Assembly: GCF_000284095.1 (NCBI RefSeq)
Contig: NC_017068.1
Location: 372,001-436,000, forward strand
Length of the DNA stretch: 64,000 nucleotides
Direction: 5' to 3'
Origin: Selenomonas ruminantium subsp. lactilytica TAM6421
GTDB lineage: Bacteria; Bacillota; Negativicutes; Selenomonadales; Selenomonadaceae
In this document: positions 42,360 to 51,214 of the stretch, piece by piece
Layout: every line of letters starts with the position of its first letter
Position numbering within the stretch: the first letter of the stretch is position 1
Translations under genes and position numbers: made by a program
Notes under the pieces: generated by a model
What the model was told of the DNA's origin: nothing
Seen by the model: only the letters and a program-made list of their open reading frames with translations
Databases searched by the model: none

Positions 42360-43994
42360 ATGGAAATGAAGATGTTTTGCTATCAGTGTCAGGAAACTGC
42401 TGGCTGCAAGGGCTGCACCCAGATGGGTGTCTGCGGCAAGAAGCCGGAAGTGGCGGCTATGCAGGATCTGCTGATCTATGTGACCAAGGGGCTGTCGGCG
42501 GTTACCACCCGTCTGCGGGCTGAGGGGAAGAAGGTCAGCCCACAGGTGAATTATCTGATTACTATCAATCTGTTCATCACCATCACCAATGCCAATTTTG
42601 ATCAGGAGGCCATTGGTGCGCGGGTGTCCCAGACCTTACAGACGAAGCAGGAGCTTTTGGCACAGCTGGCTGACCGGGAAAATCTGCCGGCTGCAGCTCT
42701 GTGGCATGATACGGAGGATGGCTTTGCGGCCAAGGCCGCTAAAGTTGGCGTGCTTGCTACCGAGAATGAGGATATCCGCAGCCTGCGTGAACTGATCACC
42801 TATGGGCTGAAAGGTCTGGCGGCTTATCAGAAGCATGCCAATGTGCTGGGTTATGAGAATGAGGCCATTGATGCCTTCCTGCAGTCGGCTCTGGCCAAGC
42901 TGCTGGATGACAGCCTGACGGCGGATGAGCTTACGGCCCTGACGTTGGAGACAGGCAAGTGGGGCGTAGATGGCATGGCCCTGCTGGATAAGGCCAATAC
43001 GGAGACTTATGGCAATCCGGAACTCACCAAGGTAGATTTGGGCGTACGCAATAATCCGGGCATCCTGATTTCTGGCCATGATTTCAAGGATCTGGAAATG
43101 CTGTTGGAACAGACTCAGGGCACGGGGGTGGATGTATATACCCATGGTGAGATGCTGCCGGCCCATTACTATCCAAAGTTCAAGAAGTACGATAATTTCG
43201 TGGGCAATTATGGCAATGCCTGGTGGAAGCAAAAGGAAGAATTCGAGGCTTTCAATGGCCCGATTCTCATGACCACCAACTGTGTGGTACCGCCGAAGTC
43301 CAGCTATCAGGAGCGCCTTTTCACCACAGGCGCTACGGGAGTGCCTGGCTGCCAGCATATCGAGGCCAAGGCTGATGGCACGAAGGATTTCTCGGTCATC
43401 ATTGAGCTGGCGAAGAAGTGCGCGGCACCGACGGAACTGGAGCAGGGGCAGATTGTAGGCGGTTTTGCCCATGAGCAGGTCTTTGCTGTGGCGGATAAGG
43501 TTGTGGAAGCGGTCAAGAGCGGCGCCATCAGGAAGTTCGTGGTGATGGCTGGCTGCGATGGCCGCATGAAGAGCCGCGATTATTATGCGGAATTTGCCAA
43601 GGCTCTGCCTCAGGATACTGTGATCCTCACGGCCGGCTGCGCTAAGTACAAGTACATCAAGCTGGATCTGGGGGATATCGGCGGCATTCCCCGGGTGTTG
43701 GATGCCGGCCAGTGCAATGACTCCTACAGCCTGGCCCTGATTGCCCTGAAACTCAAGGAAGTCTTTGGCCTGGCTGATGTGAATGAGCTGCCCATTGCCT
43801 ACAATATTGCCTGGTATGAGCAGAAGGCCGTAATCGTGCTGCTGGCCCTGCTGCACCTCGGCGTGAAGAACATCCATCTGGGGCCGACGCTGCCCGCATT
43901 CCTCTCTCCGCATGTGGCGAAGGTGCTGGTGGAGACCTTCGGTATCGGCACGATTTCCACGGTGGAAGAAGATATCAAAAAGATGATAGGCTGA
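42360..43994 (+). CDS. hcp: hybrid cluster protein / hydroxylamine reductase
   Basis: A 544-residue Hcp. The N-terminal cysteines C7, C10, C19 and C25 show the C-x2-C-x8-C-x5-C spacing of enzymes from strict anaerobes that bind a [4Fe-4S] cluster. Downstream residues of the hybrid Fe-S-O cluster lie in regions such as [28 protein letters not shown] and [11 protein letters not shown]. Hcp reduces nitric oxide or hydroxylamine and protects against nitrosative stress. ATG 42360 follows GAGGAG. No hcr reductase gene is adjacent. Confidence 0.96.
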   Translation: MEMKMFCYQCQETAGCKGCTQMGVCGKKPEVAAMQDLLIYVTKGLSAVTTRLRAEGKKVSPQVNYLITINLFITITNANFDQEAIGARVSQTLQTKQELLAQLADRENLPAAALWHDTEDGFAAKAAKVGVLATENEDIRSLRELITYGLKGLAAYQKHANVLGYENEAIDAFLQSALAKLLDDSLTADELTALTLETGKWGVDGMALLDKANTETYGNPELTKVDLGVRNNPGILISGHDFKDLEMLLEQTQGTGVDVYTHGEMLPAHYYPKFKKYDNFVGNYGNAWWKQKEEFEAFNGPILMTTNCVVPPKSSYQERLFTTGATGVPGCQHIEAKADGTKDFSVIIELAKKCAAPTELEQGQIVGGFAHEQVFAVADKVVEAVKSGAIRKFVVMAGCDGRMKSRDYYAEFAKALPQDTVILTAGCAKYKYIKLDLGDIGGIPRVLDAGQCNDSYSLALIALKLKEVFGLADVNELPIAYNIAWYEQKAVIVLLALLHLGVKNIHLGPTLPAFLSPHVAKVLVETFGIGTISTVEEDIKKMIG

Positions 43995-44007
43995 TATTAA
44001 ATATAAG

Positions 44008-44045
44008 AAAATCCTCGCAGGATTTAGTCATTCTGCGAGGATTTT
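44008..44045. terminator. bidirectional terminator between hcp and the FtsA-like gene
   Basis: AAAATCCTCGCAG (44008-44020) pairs perfectly with CTGCGAGGATTTT (44033-44045). Confidence 0.85.
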
Positions 44046-44058
44046 GTGTTGTTATCCT

Positions 44059-46635
44059 TTAATCACGGCGGATGAAATCGGCAATGGAGCGGCGGATGGG
44101 CTTTTCCGTTGGTGCCGTATTCTGACCAATGGCTTCGGCAAGCCCCGGGATGTGTTTACTGGGCTCGGCGTGGCGCATGGGCGCCGCATCGGCGGCATTG
44201 ATGGTGGAAAGGGTGGGGACGCCGTGAATGGAAGCGGGGGCAGGCGTTACGGGGATGGAGGCGGCGCTATTTTCCGGCGCAATCCTTGTGCCTGCGTTGG
44301 GGGCGGACAGGGATGGTGTAATAGGCACATCCCGGCTGGTCAGTTTCACTTCCAGCGTATCGCCGTTCTTGACCGGATCGACAAAGTCGACGGGCTGTCC
44401 ATTGACCAGGATGGTGAAGTTCACCCGGCTGGTGGCAGCGGGGGGCTGGAAGTTGACGGCCAAAAGGGCATCGCTGACCGTAGTCACCATGCGTTCCGAA
44501 GTATGGTAAGTAACTTCGCAGCCATCGTCGATGATGGTGCCGGGGCTGGCAGTACGGCCATTGACCATGAGTTCCACATTGGCTGAGGGAATGGCGAATT
44601 CCTTGCCTTCGTAGTAGATCATCACGGAGGTATCGGAGTTTTTGATATTCAGGATGTCACCGAGCTTCGGATCTTCGTCGGCCATGTATTCCACATGATC
44701 CCCCTCATGGATGGGCATGGAAATGCTGGCGGGAATATCGTTGAGGAGGATTTCTGGCGTACAGCTGTAAGTGGTTTCTCTGCCGTTCAGGGTATAGTGG
44801 ATCTTGCGGCCGGTGGGCGGGTAGCCGGCGGCCAGCAGGGCTTCGCCCAGGCTCTTGAATTCCCGGCTTTCAATCACATCGCCGTCGGCCAGCAGCTGGT
44901 CAGCTTCGGCCTCTTTGCCGTTGACGGTGACTTTCTGGCGGATATGTTTTTCCCGGCCGTTGATGTAGATGGTGTATTCCTGTCCGGCGGTCACGAGGTC
45001 GCCCAGCCGTACCGTCGGAGTGGTGCCGTTTTCCCCGGGGATCACGGTGATGCGGGCGCCGTCGCGGATCACCGTATCGAGATCAGCCTCTTCCTCATTC
45101 AGCATGATCTTGGCAAAGGTGCCCAAAGTGCCCGGGAAGAATTTTTTCTCGGTGCCGATATTGACCATCAGGCCCAGTCCCGGATGGCCATTGTATTTGC
45201 GCATATTGATGCCGGCGTTCAGCAAGGCATCGGACACGGTGAGTTCCCGGAAGTTGAACAGGCTGTATTCCTCGTCATTGACGTAGACGGAGAGGAAATG
45301 CAGGGTGTTCAGGGAAGCAATCTTCAAAATGCCCAAGGGGGTTACGGCATCGGGATAATGCAGTTCTTCGGGGATATCCACAATGCCATTGACGGCGTCG
45401 GGTTTGCGCACAGCTACGCGGTTTTCCGGCATGCCCAGGGCATCGGCCACGAATTGGGCAAGACCGGGGGTAAGGGAGCCGCCGCCCACCAGCATGACAG
45501 CTTGGGGCGTGTCGCCGTTGAGTTCAAAGATCTGTTTGGCAATGGCGTTGGCCAAATTTTCGATATTGGGCATCACCGGATCGAGAACCTCGGCGGCGGA
45601 AAGATTGTATTCCACGCCCAAAATGTCGGTGAAGTTTACATCTTCGCCCACGGAGGCCTGCCGTTTGATGCGTTCAGCAATGTTGAAGTCCAGCAGGAAG
45701 CGCTGGCTGATGGCTTCGGTGACTTCATCGCCGGCCAGTGGCACCATGCCATAGGCAATGACGGAGCCGTTCTTGGTGATGGCCACGTCGGAGGTGCCGG
45801 CGCCGATATCCACCAGCACCAGATTCAGATGGCGCATGGTGGGCGGGATCAGCACGTTGATGGCGGCAATCGGCTCCAGGGTCAGGGCCCGCATTTCCAG
45901 ATTGGTGGCATGGAGGGCTGACTGCATGGAGTCGATGACCTGCCGGGGCAGGAAGGTGGCGATGACTACGGCCTTGGCCTTCTTGCCCCGCTGGCCAATC
46001 AGCATCTTGAGTTGGATGTCGTCCAAAACGTAGCGGATGGTGCTGTAGCCTACGCAGTAATAGCGGGTGGGATCGTCCACGGTATGGCTTTCGGCCAGAG
46101 CTGCCTGGGCGGCCTGTACCCCGGCAAAGTCCAGGTTGCGCTGCTGTTCGGCGGTGATCAGGCCGTTGACTTCCATCTCCGCTTCGGCGGTCATGGTGTA
46201 GAGGGCACGGCCGGCGGCGGCCACAGCGGCGGTCTTGATGGGGCCGGTCTTTTCAATCAGGGCATTCTTGACTTTTTCCACCACGGCGGCTACCTGAGGC
46301 ACATCGTGGATCTGACCGTCCAGCATGGCCCGCGTCTTATGCTCCAACCTGTCCGTGGCGATGACATGGAGATTTTCGTCATCGCCTTCTTCAGCCACAA
46401 TGCCGATGACACTGCGGGTGCCGATGTCCAGGGCAAAAATCCGCTCATGCTCCTTGACAGCTTTGGGTGGCGGTGTTTTAATAACATTGATAGCCTCTAC
46501 AATTTCCGGCCGCAGTTCTTCTGCGGGAGGTTCGGCAGGCTTTGGCTTTTTAGCCGTGCGGGCCGTTGTTTTCTTAGGCGCAGGGGCTTTTTCCGTAGGT
46601 TGTATATCAGTGGTGTTTTTCTTGATTGTTGGCAT
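44059..46635 (-). CDS. FtsA/PilM-like actin-fold ATPase with long beta-rich C-terminal region
   Basis: An 858-residue protein. Residues 1-60 are Lys/Pro/Ala-rich. Residues about 65-420 form an FtsA-type actin fold: phosphate-1 FALDIGTRSVIGIV, phosphate-2 LVLVDIGAGTSDVAI and adenosine-motif VMLVGGGSLTPGL. Residues about 440-790 are a series of beta-rich modules of roughly 70-80 residues with recurring phrases such as NGREKHIRQKVTVNGKEAEA, GDVIES and EGDHVEYMADEDPKLGDIL; the tail is Pro/Ala/Ser-rich. No amphipathic membrane-targeting helix ends it, unlike true FtsA. It may organise envelope or division complexes; the role is unknown. ATG 46635 follows GAGGAG, which excludes the much longer open frame upstream. 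Confidence 0.8.
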   Translation of the reverse strand: MPTIKKNTTDIQPTEKAPAPKKTTARTAKKPKPAEPPAEELRPEIVEAINVIKTPPPKAVKEHERIFALDIGTRSVIGIVAEEGDDENLHVIATDRLEHKTRAMLDGQIHDVPQVAAVVEKVKNALIEKTGPIKTAAVAAAGRALYTMTAEAEMEVNGLITAEQQRNLDFAGVQAAQAALAESHTVDDPTRYYCVGYSTIRYVLDDIQLKMLIGQRGKKAKAVVIATFLPRQVIDSMQSALHATNLEMRALTLEPIAAINVLIPPTMRHLNLVLVDIGAGTSDVAITKNGSVIAYGMVPLAGDEVTEAISQRFLLDFNIAERIKRQASVGEDVNFTDILGVEYNLSAAEVLDPVMPNIENLANAIAKQIFELNGDTPQAVMLVGGGSLTPGLAQFVADALGMPENRVAVRKPDAVNGIVDIPEELHYPDAVTPLGILKIASLNTLHFLSVYVNDEEYSLFNFRELTVSDALLNAGINMRKYNGHPGLGLMVNIGTEKKFFPGTLGTFAKIMLNEEEADLDTVIRDGARITVIPGENGTTPTVRLGDLVTAGQEYTIYINGREKHIRQKVTVNGKEAEADQLLADGDVIESREFKSLGEALLAAGYPPTGRKIHYTLNGRETTYSCTPEILLNDIPASISMPIHEGDHVEYMADEDPKLGDILNIKNSDTSVMIYYEGKEFAIPSANVELMVNGRTASPGTIIDDGCEVTYHTSERMVTTVSDALLAVNFQPPAATSRVNFTILVNGQPVDFVDPVKNGDTLEVKLTSRDVPITPSLSAPNAGTRIAPENSAASIPVTPAPASIHGVPTLSTINAADAAPMRHAEPSKHIPGLAEAIGQNTAPTEKPIRRSIADFIRRD

Positions 46636-46758
46636 AAAAAAACTCCTCACTTTGCGTAATTTTAAAAGGTTATTTTTATTATTTCGCGAAATATACATTA
46701 TAATCCTGTTTTTTGCCGAAAATCTTATAAAAACAGTTATAGAAACGAGTGTGATACT

Positions 46759-48015
46759 ATGACAGGAAATCGAGAAGTTATTACGGGCAGTGATTTTAAG
46801 CGCATGGTCTCTGGGGCCTACAGCGAATTCTTGCTGGAGTATGAGGAGATAAACCGGATGCAGGGGGCGGGCAGCATGCCTGGTACCCATGTGTTGCGGA
46901 CCATGGGGGCGGCCATCATGCCGTTGAAGGATGCCAAGGACGACAGCATCGGCGGACTGGCCCGGCGGGTGGCTTCGGGAGCGCTCTTCGGCGCCCGGGG
47001 CAGTGCCGGTGTGGTGCTGGCGCAGATGTTCCGCGGTCTGGGCAAGGGGCTTCTGGGCAAGCATAATGCCACGTCCACGGAGTTCGGCAAGGCCTTTCAG
47101 TATGGCATTCTCTACGCGCAGCGGGTGATGCCTGAGGAGCCGGAGCGTCCCATCATCACTTTGGCCAAAGAGGTGGCAAAAGGTGCCTATCATGCCGTGC
47201 GGGCCAACAAGCCGATCTCCGAGATTCTGGAAACGGCTATTGCCTGCGGGGAAAAGGCGCTGGAAAAAATCGGCGAGGAAGATGCAGGGGCAAGGATCAT
47301 GTTTGCGTTCCTGCAGGGCTGCCTGAAGGGGTTGGATGGCAATTTCGTTTCGCCGGCAGTCAGCCTGTCCCTGGGGCTGGAGGCACAGCAGGCCGGTCTG
47401 CCTGATCCCCGCCATGATGTGGTCCGTCCTTACTGCGTGCGTTTTTCGGTGAAAAATGTGCAGGTGGACATGAAGGAGCTGGAGGCGCATCTCAGGGAAT
47501 TTTCTTCCTTTGCGCTGGTGGAGCGGGCGGCTACCGGTGTGGACGTACATCTGCATACGGATCATCCCGGCAAGGTCATCGAACAGGCCATTGGCTGGGG
47601 GCCCCTCAAGGGCATCCATGTCACGAATATGAGCGAACCGCACAGTCTGTCCGCCCATGATGCCGTGATGAAGGTAGCCCTGTTGGCGGTAGCGGAAAAC
47701 AAGGTGCAGGCCAAGGAATTGCAGGAGCAGGGCGTGCAGATTCTCGTCACCGGCAGCGAGGCAGAAAGTCCCTCGGTGGCAGAACTCATCAACGCGGCCC
47801 ATAGCGATCTGGCCTATGCCTATGTGATGGTGGCCTGGAACCGGGATTTCTGGCAGGCCTTCCGTCAGGTGAAACGGCTGCTGGGCGAGCGCATTGAACT
47901 GGTGCTCTGCGAAACGAAACAGCAGCAGGCTGCAGCGATCAAGGCTTTCGATGCCAACCTCACGGCGGTGGAGAATGCCATCGTCATGCGGGAGGCTGCG
48001 GAAGAGGCCAAATAA
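46759..48015 (+). CDS. FakA/DAK2-like protein lacking the metal-binding aspartates
   Basis: A 418-residue relative of fatty-acid kinase FakA (YloV). The N-terminal DhaL-like helical domain has GARGSAGVVLAQMFRG, and the middle domain carries VHLHTDHPGKVIEQAIGWGP and GIHVTNM as in FakA. At the place of the invariant PDGDTG metal/ATP motif it reads QGAGSMPGTH (residues 35-44), so the aspartates that hold Mg-ATP are missing. The C-terminal domain is shorter than in FakA. It is therefore probably not a kinase; it may bind lipid or regulate a paralogue. It is divergent from the FtsA-like gene across a 123-bp AT-rich spacer. Confidence 0.8.
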   Translation: MTGNREVITGSDFKRMVSGAYSEFLLEYEEINRMQGAGSMPGTHVLRTMGAAIMPLKDAKDDSIGGLARRVASGALFGARGSAGVVLAQMFRGLGKGLLGKHNATSTEFGKAFQYGILYAQRVMPEEPERPIITLAKEVAKGAYHAVRANKPISEILETAIACGEKALEKIGEEDAGARIMFAFLQGCLKGLDGNFVSPAVSLSLGLEAQQAGLPDPRHDVVRPYCVRFSVKNVQVDMKELEAHLREFSSFALVERAATGVDVHLHTDHPGKVIEQAIGWGPLKGIHVTNMSEPHSLSAHDAVMKVALLAVAENKVQAKELQEQGVQILVTGSEAESPSVAELINAAHSDLAYAYVMVAWNRDFWQAFRQVKRLLGERIELVLCETKQQQAAAIKAFDANLTAVENAIVMREAAEEAK

Positions 48016-48037
48016 ATTTGGGTTGAGACAATAAGAC

Positions 48038-48119
48038 GCGGGCCACGGTATAATACTTTTTCTCCGCTGAGACGGCTTTGCCGCCAAACGCTGCGAAAAA
48101 GCATCATACCGTGGCCCGC
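48038..48119. repeat. hairpin type I, copy 2
   Basis: A 24-bp stem (48038-48061 with 48096-48119) with two A-C mismatches on +, which are G-U pairs on -, encloses CTGAGACGGCTTTGCCGCC and AAACG. T-rich sequence follows on +. It follows the FakA-like gene. Confidence 0.8.
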
Positions 48120-48152
48120 TTTTGTTGTTGTTTTCATTCGCTTCGGTAAGAC

Positions 48153-48235
48153 GCTCGGGGGCTGGCAATATTTTTCATCCGCTGAGACGGCTATCGCCGC
48201 CAAACGCTACGGAAAAACATCGCCAGTCCCCGGGC
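48153..48235. repeat. hairpin type I, copy 3
   Basis: Arms 48153-48176 and about 48212-48235 are complementary at 20 of 24 positions. The loop has CTGAGACGGCTATCGCCGCC and AAACG. It lies 33 bp downstream of copy 2 and just past the adhesin stop codon on the minus strand. Confidence 0.75.
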
Positions 48236-48254
48236 TTGATTTTATTTGCGTTTA

Positions 48255-50342
48255 TTATTTTTGGTCGATTTTGGCTTCCAGTCTGGCCAGGGCTTCTTTG
48301 AGGGCCTGGATTTCTGCACCCTGCTGGGCGATGGTTTCGTTTTGGGCGGCGATTTTTTTGAGCAGGGCGGATTTGCTGGTGCTGGTACCGCCGCGGCCCA
48401 GGGCGATGGAGAGGCCGGCGTTGATCATGTTTTCGCCGTTGCCCATACTGCCGCCCAGGCTGACCATGACTGTATCAGAGGGGCGGTAGAAAAGACCGAT
48501 GGCGGCGGCGGTGGCATTGCGATAGTTGCCCACACCCATAGCCATGCTGAATTTATCGTCCGTTTCTAAGGGGCGCAGGGCGGCCAGGGCGGCTGCACCG
48601 GCACCGACTTTATTGATGCGGCTGTCCAGCTTGTTGATGCTGCTGTTTAGCTGTTTCATGTTGCTGGTCAGATTGGTGACGTTTGTGTTTGTGGTTTTCA
48701 GCTGACCAACGGTGGCGGCATCGGTATCGTCAGTACCGTCAGCCACATGTTTGATCTGCCGCTCATTACCTGAGGAACCTACTGAGACGGCATTGGCTTC
48801 GGCAGCAGATTCATTGCCTAATACGACAGCATTGTCCACGTTAGCTGTGACATTGTTGCCCAGTACGAAGGTGTTGTTTCCATTGGCGGTGACATTGTTG
48901 CCCAAGACAAAGGTGTTATTGCCGCCGATATTATTATCATTGCCGACGCCATAGCTGTCACTACCATCAATGATACTGGGGTCACCGAAAGCGCCACTGC
49001 GCTCACCTGTGACTTGATTGCCATAGCCGATGGCGATAGCTTTGTTGCCGGAAGCTTTGTTGCCTTCGCCGATGGCTATGGAGTCGTTGCCGGAAGCCTT
49101 GCTGTCCTTGCCTATGGCAATCTGCTGGCTGGTGGTGCCCAGTTGCAGGGATTCGTTGTTCAGGTAGTTGTAGACCGTGTCGCCTGTGACATAGCCACTG
49201 TCCTGCTCTTGTATAGTACCAGGGGTAATGGAACCTGTGCCTGTGCCGGAATTCTGCAGCGCAGCGACGGTGGTTTGCAGCTCTGTAAGAGCGCTCAGGT
49301 CGGCTTTGCCGGCAAGCTGGGTATCCAGCGTAATCAGATTGGTGGCGGCGGATTGGTCTTTCTTGACGTAAGTGCCATCAGCAGTGAGGCGGACTTCGCT
49401 GGCATCGGCTTTGGTGGCAAGTTGTGTATCCAATGCCGTCAGATTGGCAGCGGTGGTTTGCTCTTTCTTGATAAAGTTGCCATCTGCTGCGGGGCGGACT
49501 TCGGCATAGAGCTGATCCGTGCTGATTCCACCGATGCTGCTGCTGCCACTGCTGCCGCTTCCGGAACCGCTTACACTGCCGATGGCTGCTTTCAGCTGGG
49601 CCACATTTACGGCGTCGGTATCCTTGGTGCCTGCCGCTACGCCGATAATCTGGCGGGTAACGGGGCTTTCGGTATCGTCACTGCCTACGGCAATGGCATT
49701 GTGGGTGGAAACCCAGGCCGCCCCGGTATTTGTGCCCTGATAAGCGGCGCCAGTGGCCCCTGCTGCCCGGTCTGCGATAGCACCGCTGCCCAGTGCAATG
49801 GCATCGGCCAGCGTCGCTTGGGCTCCATTGCCGATGGCGGCAGAATTTTCAGCATCCGCTGTGGTTTTGCCGCCAAGGGCAGCCAGAGAGTTGAGGGCTT
49901 CTGCAGTGGAATACAGGCCAAAAGCTGTGGAGACGTAGCCTTTGGCTGTAGTAGTACTACCCCAGGCGGTGGAATAAAATCCTTCGGCATTGGTATAGTA
50001 GCCGAAGGCTAAGGCACCATTTTGGGTAGCCTTTGCTGCATAGCCAAAGGCTGTGCTGTATTTGCCAGAGGCAGTAGCGCCAGTGCCCCAGGCTGAACTG
50101 TAGTCGCCCGTGGCATGGGTGTCATTGCCCCAAGCAGAGGCAGTGTCCGCACGTTCAGCTGGCGTTCCCGTGACACCGGCATCTGCCCCCAAGGCTGCGG
50201 GCTGGCTGCCACAAAGTACACAGGCACTGGTCAGCAGGGCGGCCATTACACAGCCCTGCCTGTGGTATTTTCGCGCCAGTTCGCTGGTGACCACATAGCA
50301 ATTCCTTGCCTGATTCCAAATCACACTGTAAATCTTATTCAT
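48255..50342 (-). CDS. YadA-like trimeric autotransporter adhesin
   Basis: A 695-residue type Vc secreted adhesin. It begins with an extended signal peptide (MNKIYSVIWNQARNCYVVTS, then a hydrophobic AALLTSACVLCGS core). Residues about 60-220 are YadA-type head repeats (SxAWGxxTxAxGxYSTAFG), then neck, stalk and a second head block (IAIGKDSKASGNDSIAIGEG). The outer-membrane anchor (about 590-655) includes AMGVGNYRNATAAAIGLFY. Unusually, about 40 residues of predicted coiled coil (SALLKKIAAQNETIAQQGAE onward) follow the anchor strands. It marks the cell as diderm. ATG 50342 follows GGAAGGGAG. Confidence 0.9.
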   Translation of the reverse strand: MNKIYSVIWNQARNCYVVTSELARKYHRQGCVMAALLTSACVLCGSQPAALGADAGVTGTPAERADTASAWGNDTHATGDYSSAWGTGATASGKYSTAFGYAAKATQNGALAFGYYTNAEGFYSTAWGSTTTAKGYVSTAFGLYSTAEALNSLAALGGKTTADAENSAAIGNGAQATLADAIALGSGAIADRAAGATGAAYQGTNTGAAWVSTHNAIAVGSDDTESPVTRQIIGVAAGTKDTDAVNVAQLKAAIGSVSGSGSGSSGSSSIGGISTDQLYAEVRPAADGNFIKKEQTTAANLTALDTQLATKADASEVRLTADGTYVKKDQSAATNLITLDTQLAGKADLSALTELQTTVAALQNSGTGTGSITPGTIQEQDSGYVTGDTVYNYLNNESLQLGTTSQQIAIGKDSKASGNDSIAIGEGNKASGNKAIAIGYGNQVTGERSGAFGDPSIIDGSDSYGVGNDNNIGGNNTFVLGNNVTANGNNTFVLGNNVTANVDNAVVLGNESAAEANAVSVGSSGNERQIKHVADGTDDTDAATVGQLKTTNTNVTNLTSNMKQLNSSINKLDSRINKVGAGAAALAALRPLETDDKFSMAMGVGNYRNATAAAIGLFYRPSDTVMVSLGGSMGNGENMINAGLSIALGRGGTSTSKSALLKKIAAQNETIAQQGAEIQALKEALARLEAKIDQK

Positions 50343-50379
50343 GATTTTTACTCCCTTCCATTGGCAATAAAATAAAAAC

Positions 50380-50420
50380 AACCATCAGGCATAGCGTGAA
50401 AAACACTACACCTGATGGTT
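50380..50420 (-). terminator. terminator-like hairpin in the adhesin leader
   Basis: On the minus strand AACCATCAGGTGTAGTG pairs with CACGCTATGCCTGATGGTT (2-nt bulge) and is followed by GTTTTTATTTT. It lies between the promoter and the ATG, 38 nt before the start, so it could be an attenuator. Confidence 0.6.
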
Positions 50421-50437
50421 AGCTTGTACAAAATAAG

Positions 50438-50470
50438 ATTTTAGAGGTTGATTTCTCTTCTCTCTAAAAT
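50438..50470 (-). promoter_or_regulatory. second leader hairpin of the adhesin gene
   Basis: ATTTTAGAG (50438-50446) and CTCTAAAAT (50462-50470) form a perfect 9-bp stem immediately upstream of the terminator-like hairpin. Confidence 0.45.
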
Positions 50471-50491
50471 TTCCATCTCTGCCACTTCCTG

Positions 50492-50520
50492 TATAAAGTA
50501 AATGCAAAAATAAAAAGCAA
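50492..50520 (-). promoter_or_regulatory. probable promoter of the adhesin gene
   Basis: On the minus strand TTGCTT (50515-50520), 17-bp spacer, TTTATA (50492-50497), giving a leader of about 140 nt. Confidence 0.5.
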
Positions 50521-50607
50521 AAATGCCTTACAAGGAATATATCGACAGGAATAAACTGAAACTTAAGTGTATACAGAAAATTTTTTAATCAGTAGAAGGG
50601 GCCAGAT

Positions 50608-51214
50608 AAATTGCAGTTTGTAGATGCGAGCCTAAACTCTTTTGTTACAGCTCAGTGGGGCGGCGGTGGGAATACTTTTCCGCCGCTGCACTAAATGTCC
50701 CGCCAGCAGAAGTACGCATCTTCCAGTAACCTGCGCCGGGCAAGTCCGGCGGCGCGTCCATCAACGAAGCATCCAGCAAATGCTGTTTGCGGGCCAGCCT
50801 TCACTTCGTTCAGGCAGTCGTTCCGCCGGCGGAAAAGCATCCCCACCGCCACCCAGAGTTACGTTTGTCAATGCTGCTATGTTTCGGCTGGAGGATACAA
50901 GCACATCGATGTTCTTGTTACAGGAGAAACGGTTCGTGCCGATTGCCAAAAACGTGGCTGGGGGCGAACGGGGGAGTGCTTTTTCTGTGGGAGCGACTGC
51001 CTGAGCGTCAGCGAAGGCCGGCCCGAGGCAGGCAGTTACCAGAAAGCACGCTGAAAGACGCGCCGCCGGTCTTGCCCGGCGCCATCTGGCTAAAAAGCTC
51101 TAAAATTGCCGAGAGGGTCGTTTTAGCGGAAACAGAAAAAGTACTCCCCCGTGAACCCCTGACTGCGTATGAACGGGATATCTTCAGCACGAACTCACTC
51201 ACAAACTGCAATTT
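50608..51214 (+). repeat. 607-bp palindromic element, copy 3
   Basis: Same orientation as copies 1 and 2, with both 14-bp terminal repeats exact. The centre ACATCGATGT is near 50904-50913. Its right end overlaps the last codons of the GT9 gene and supplies the stop codon. Nothing gene-like lies in the rest of 50521-51198. Confidence 0.88.

Noticed and set aside
46636-48168. Upstream extension of the FtsA-like frame on the minus strand to 1369 codons
   Set aside because: It runs antisense through the FakA-like gene, and a clear ribosome binding site and start lie at 46635.
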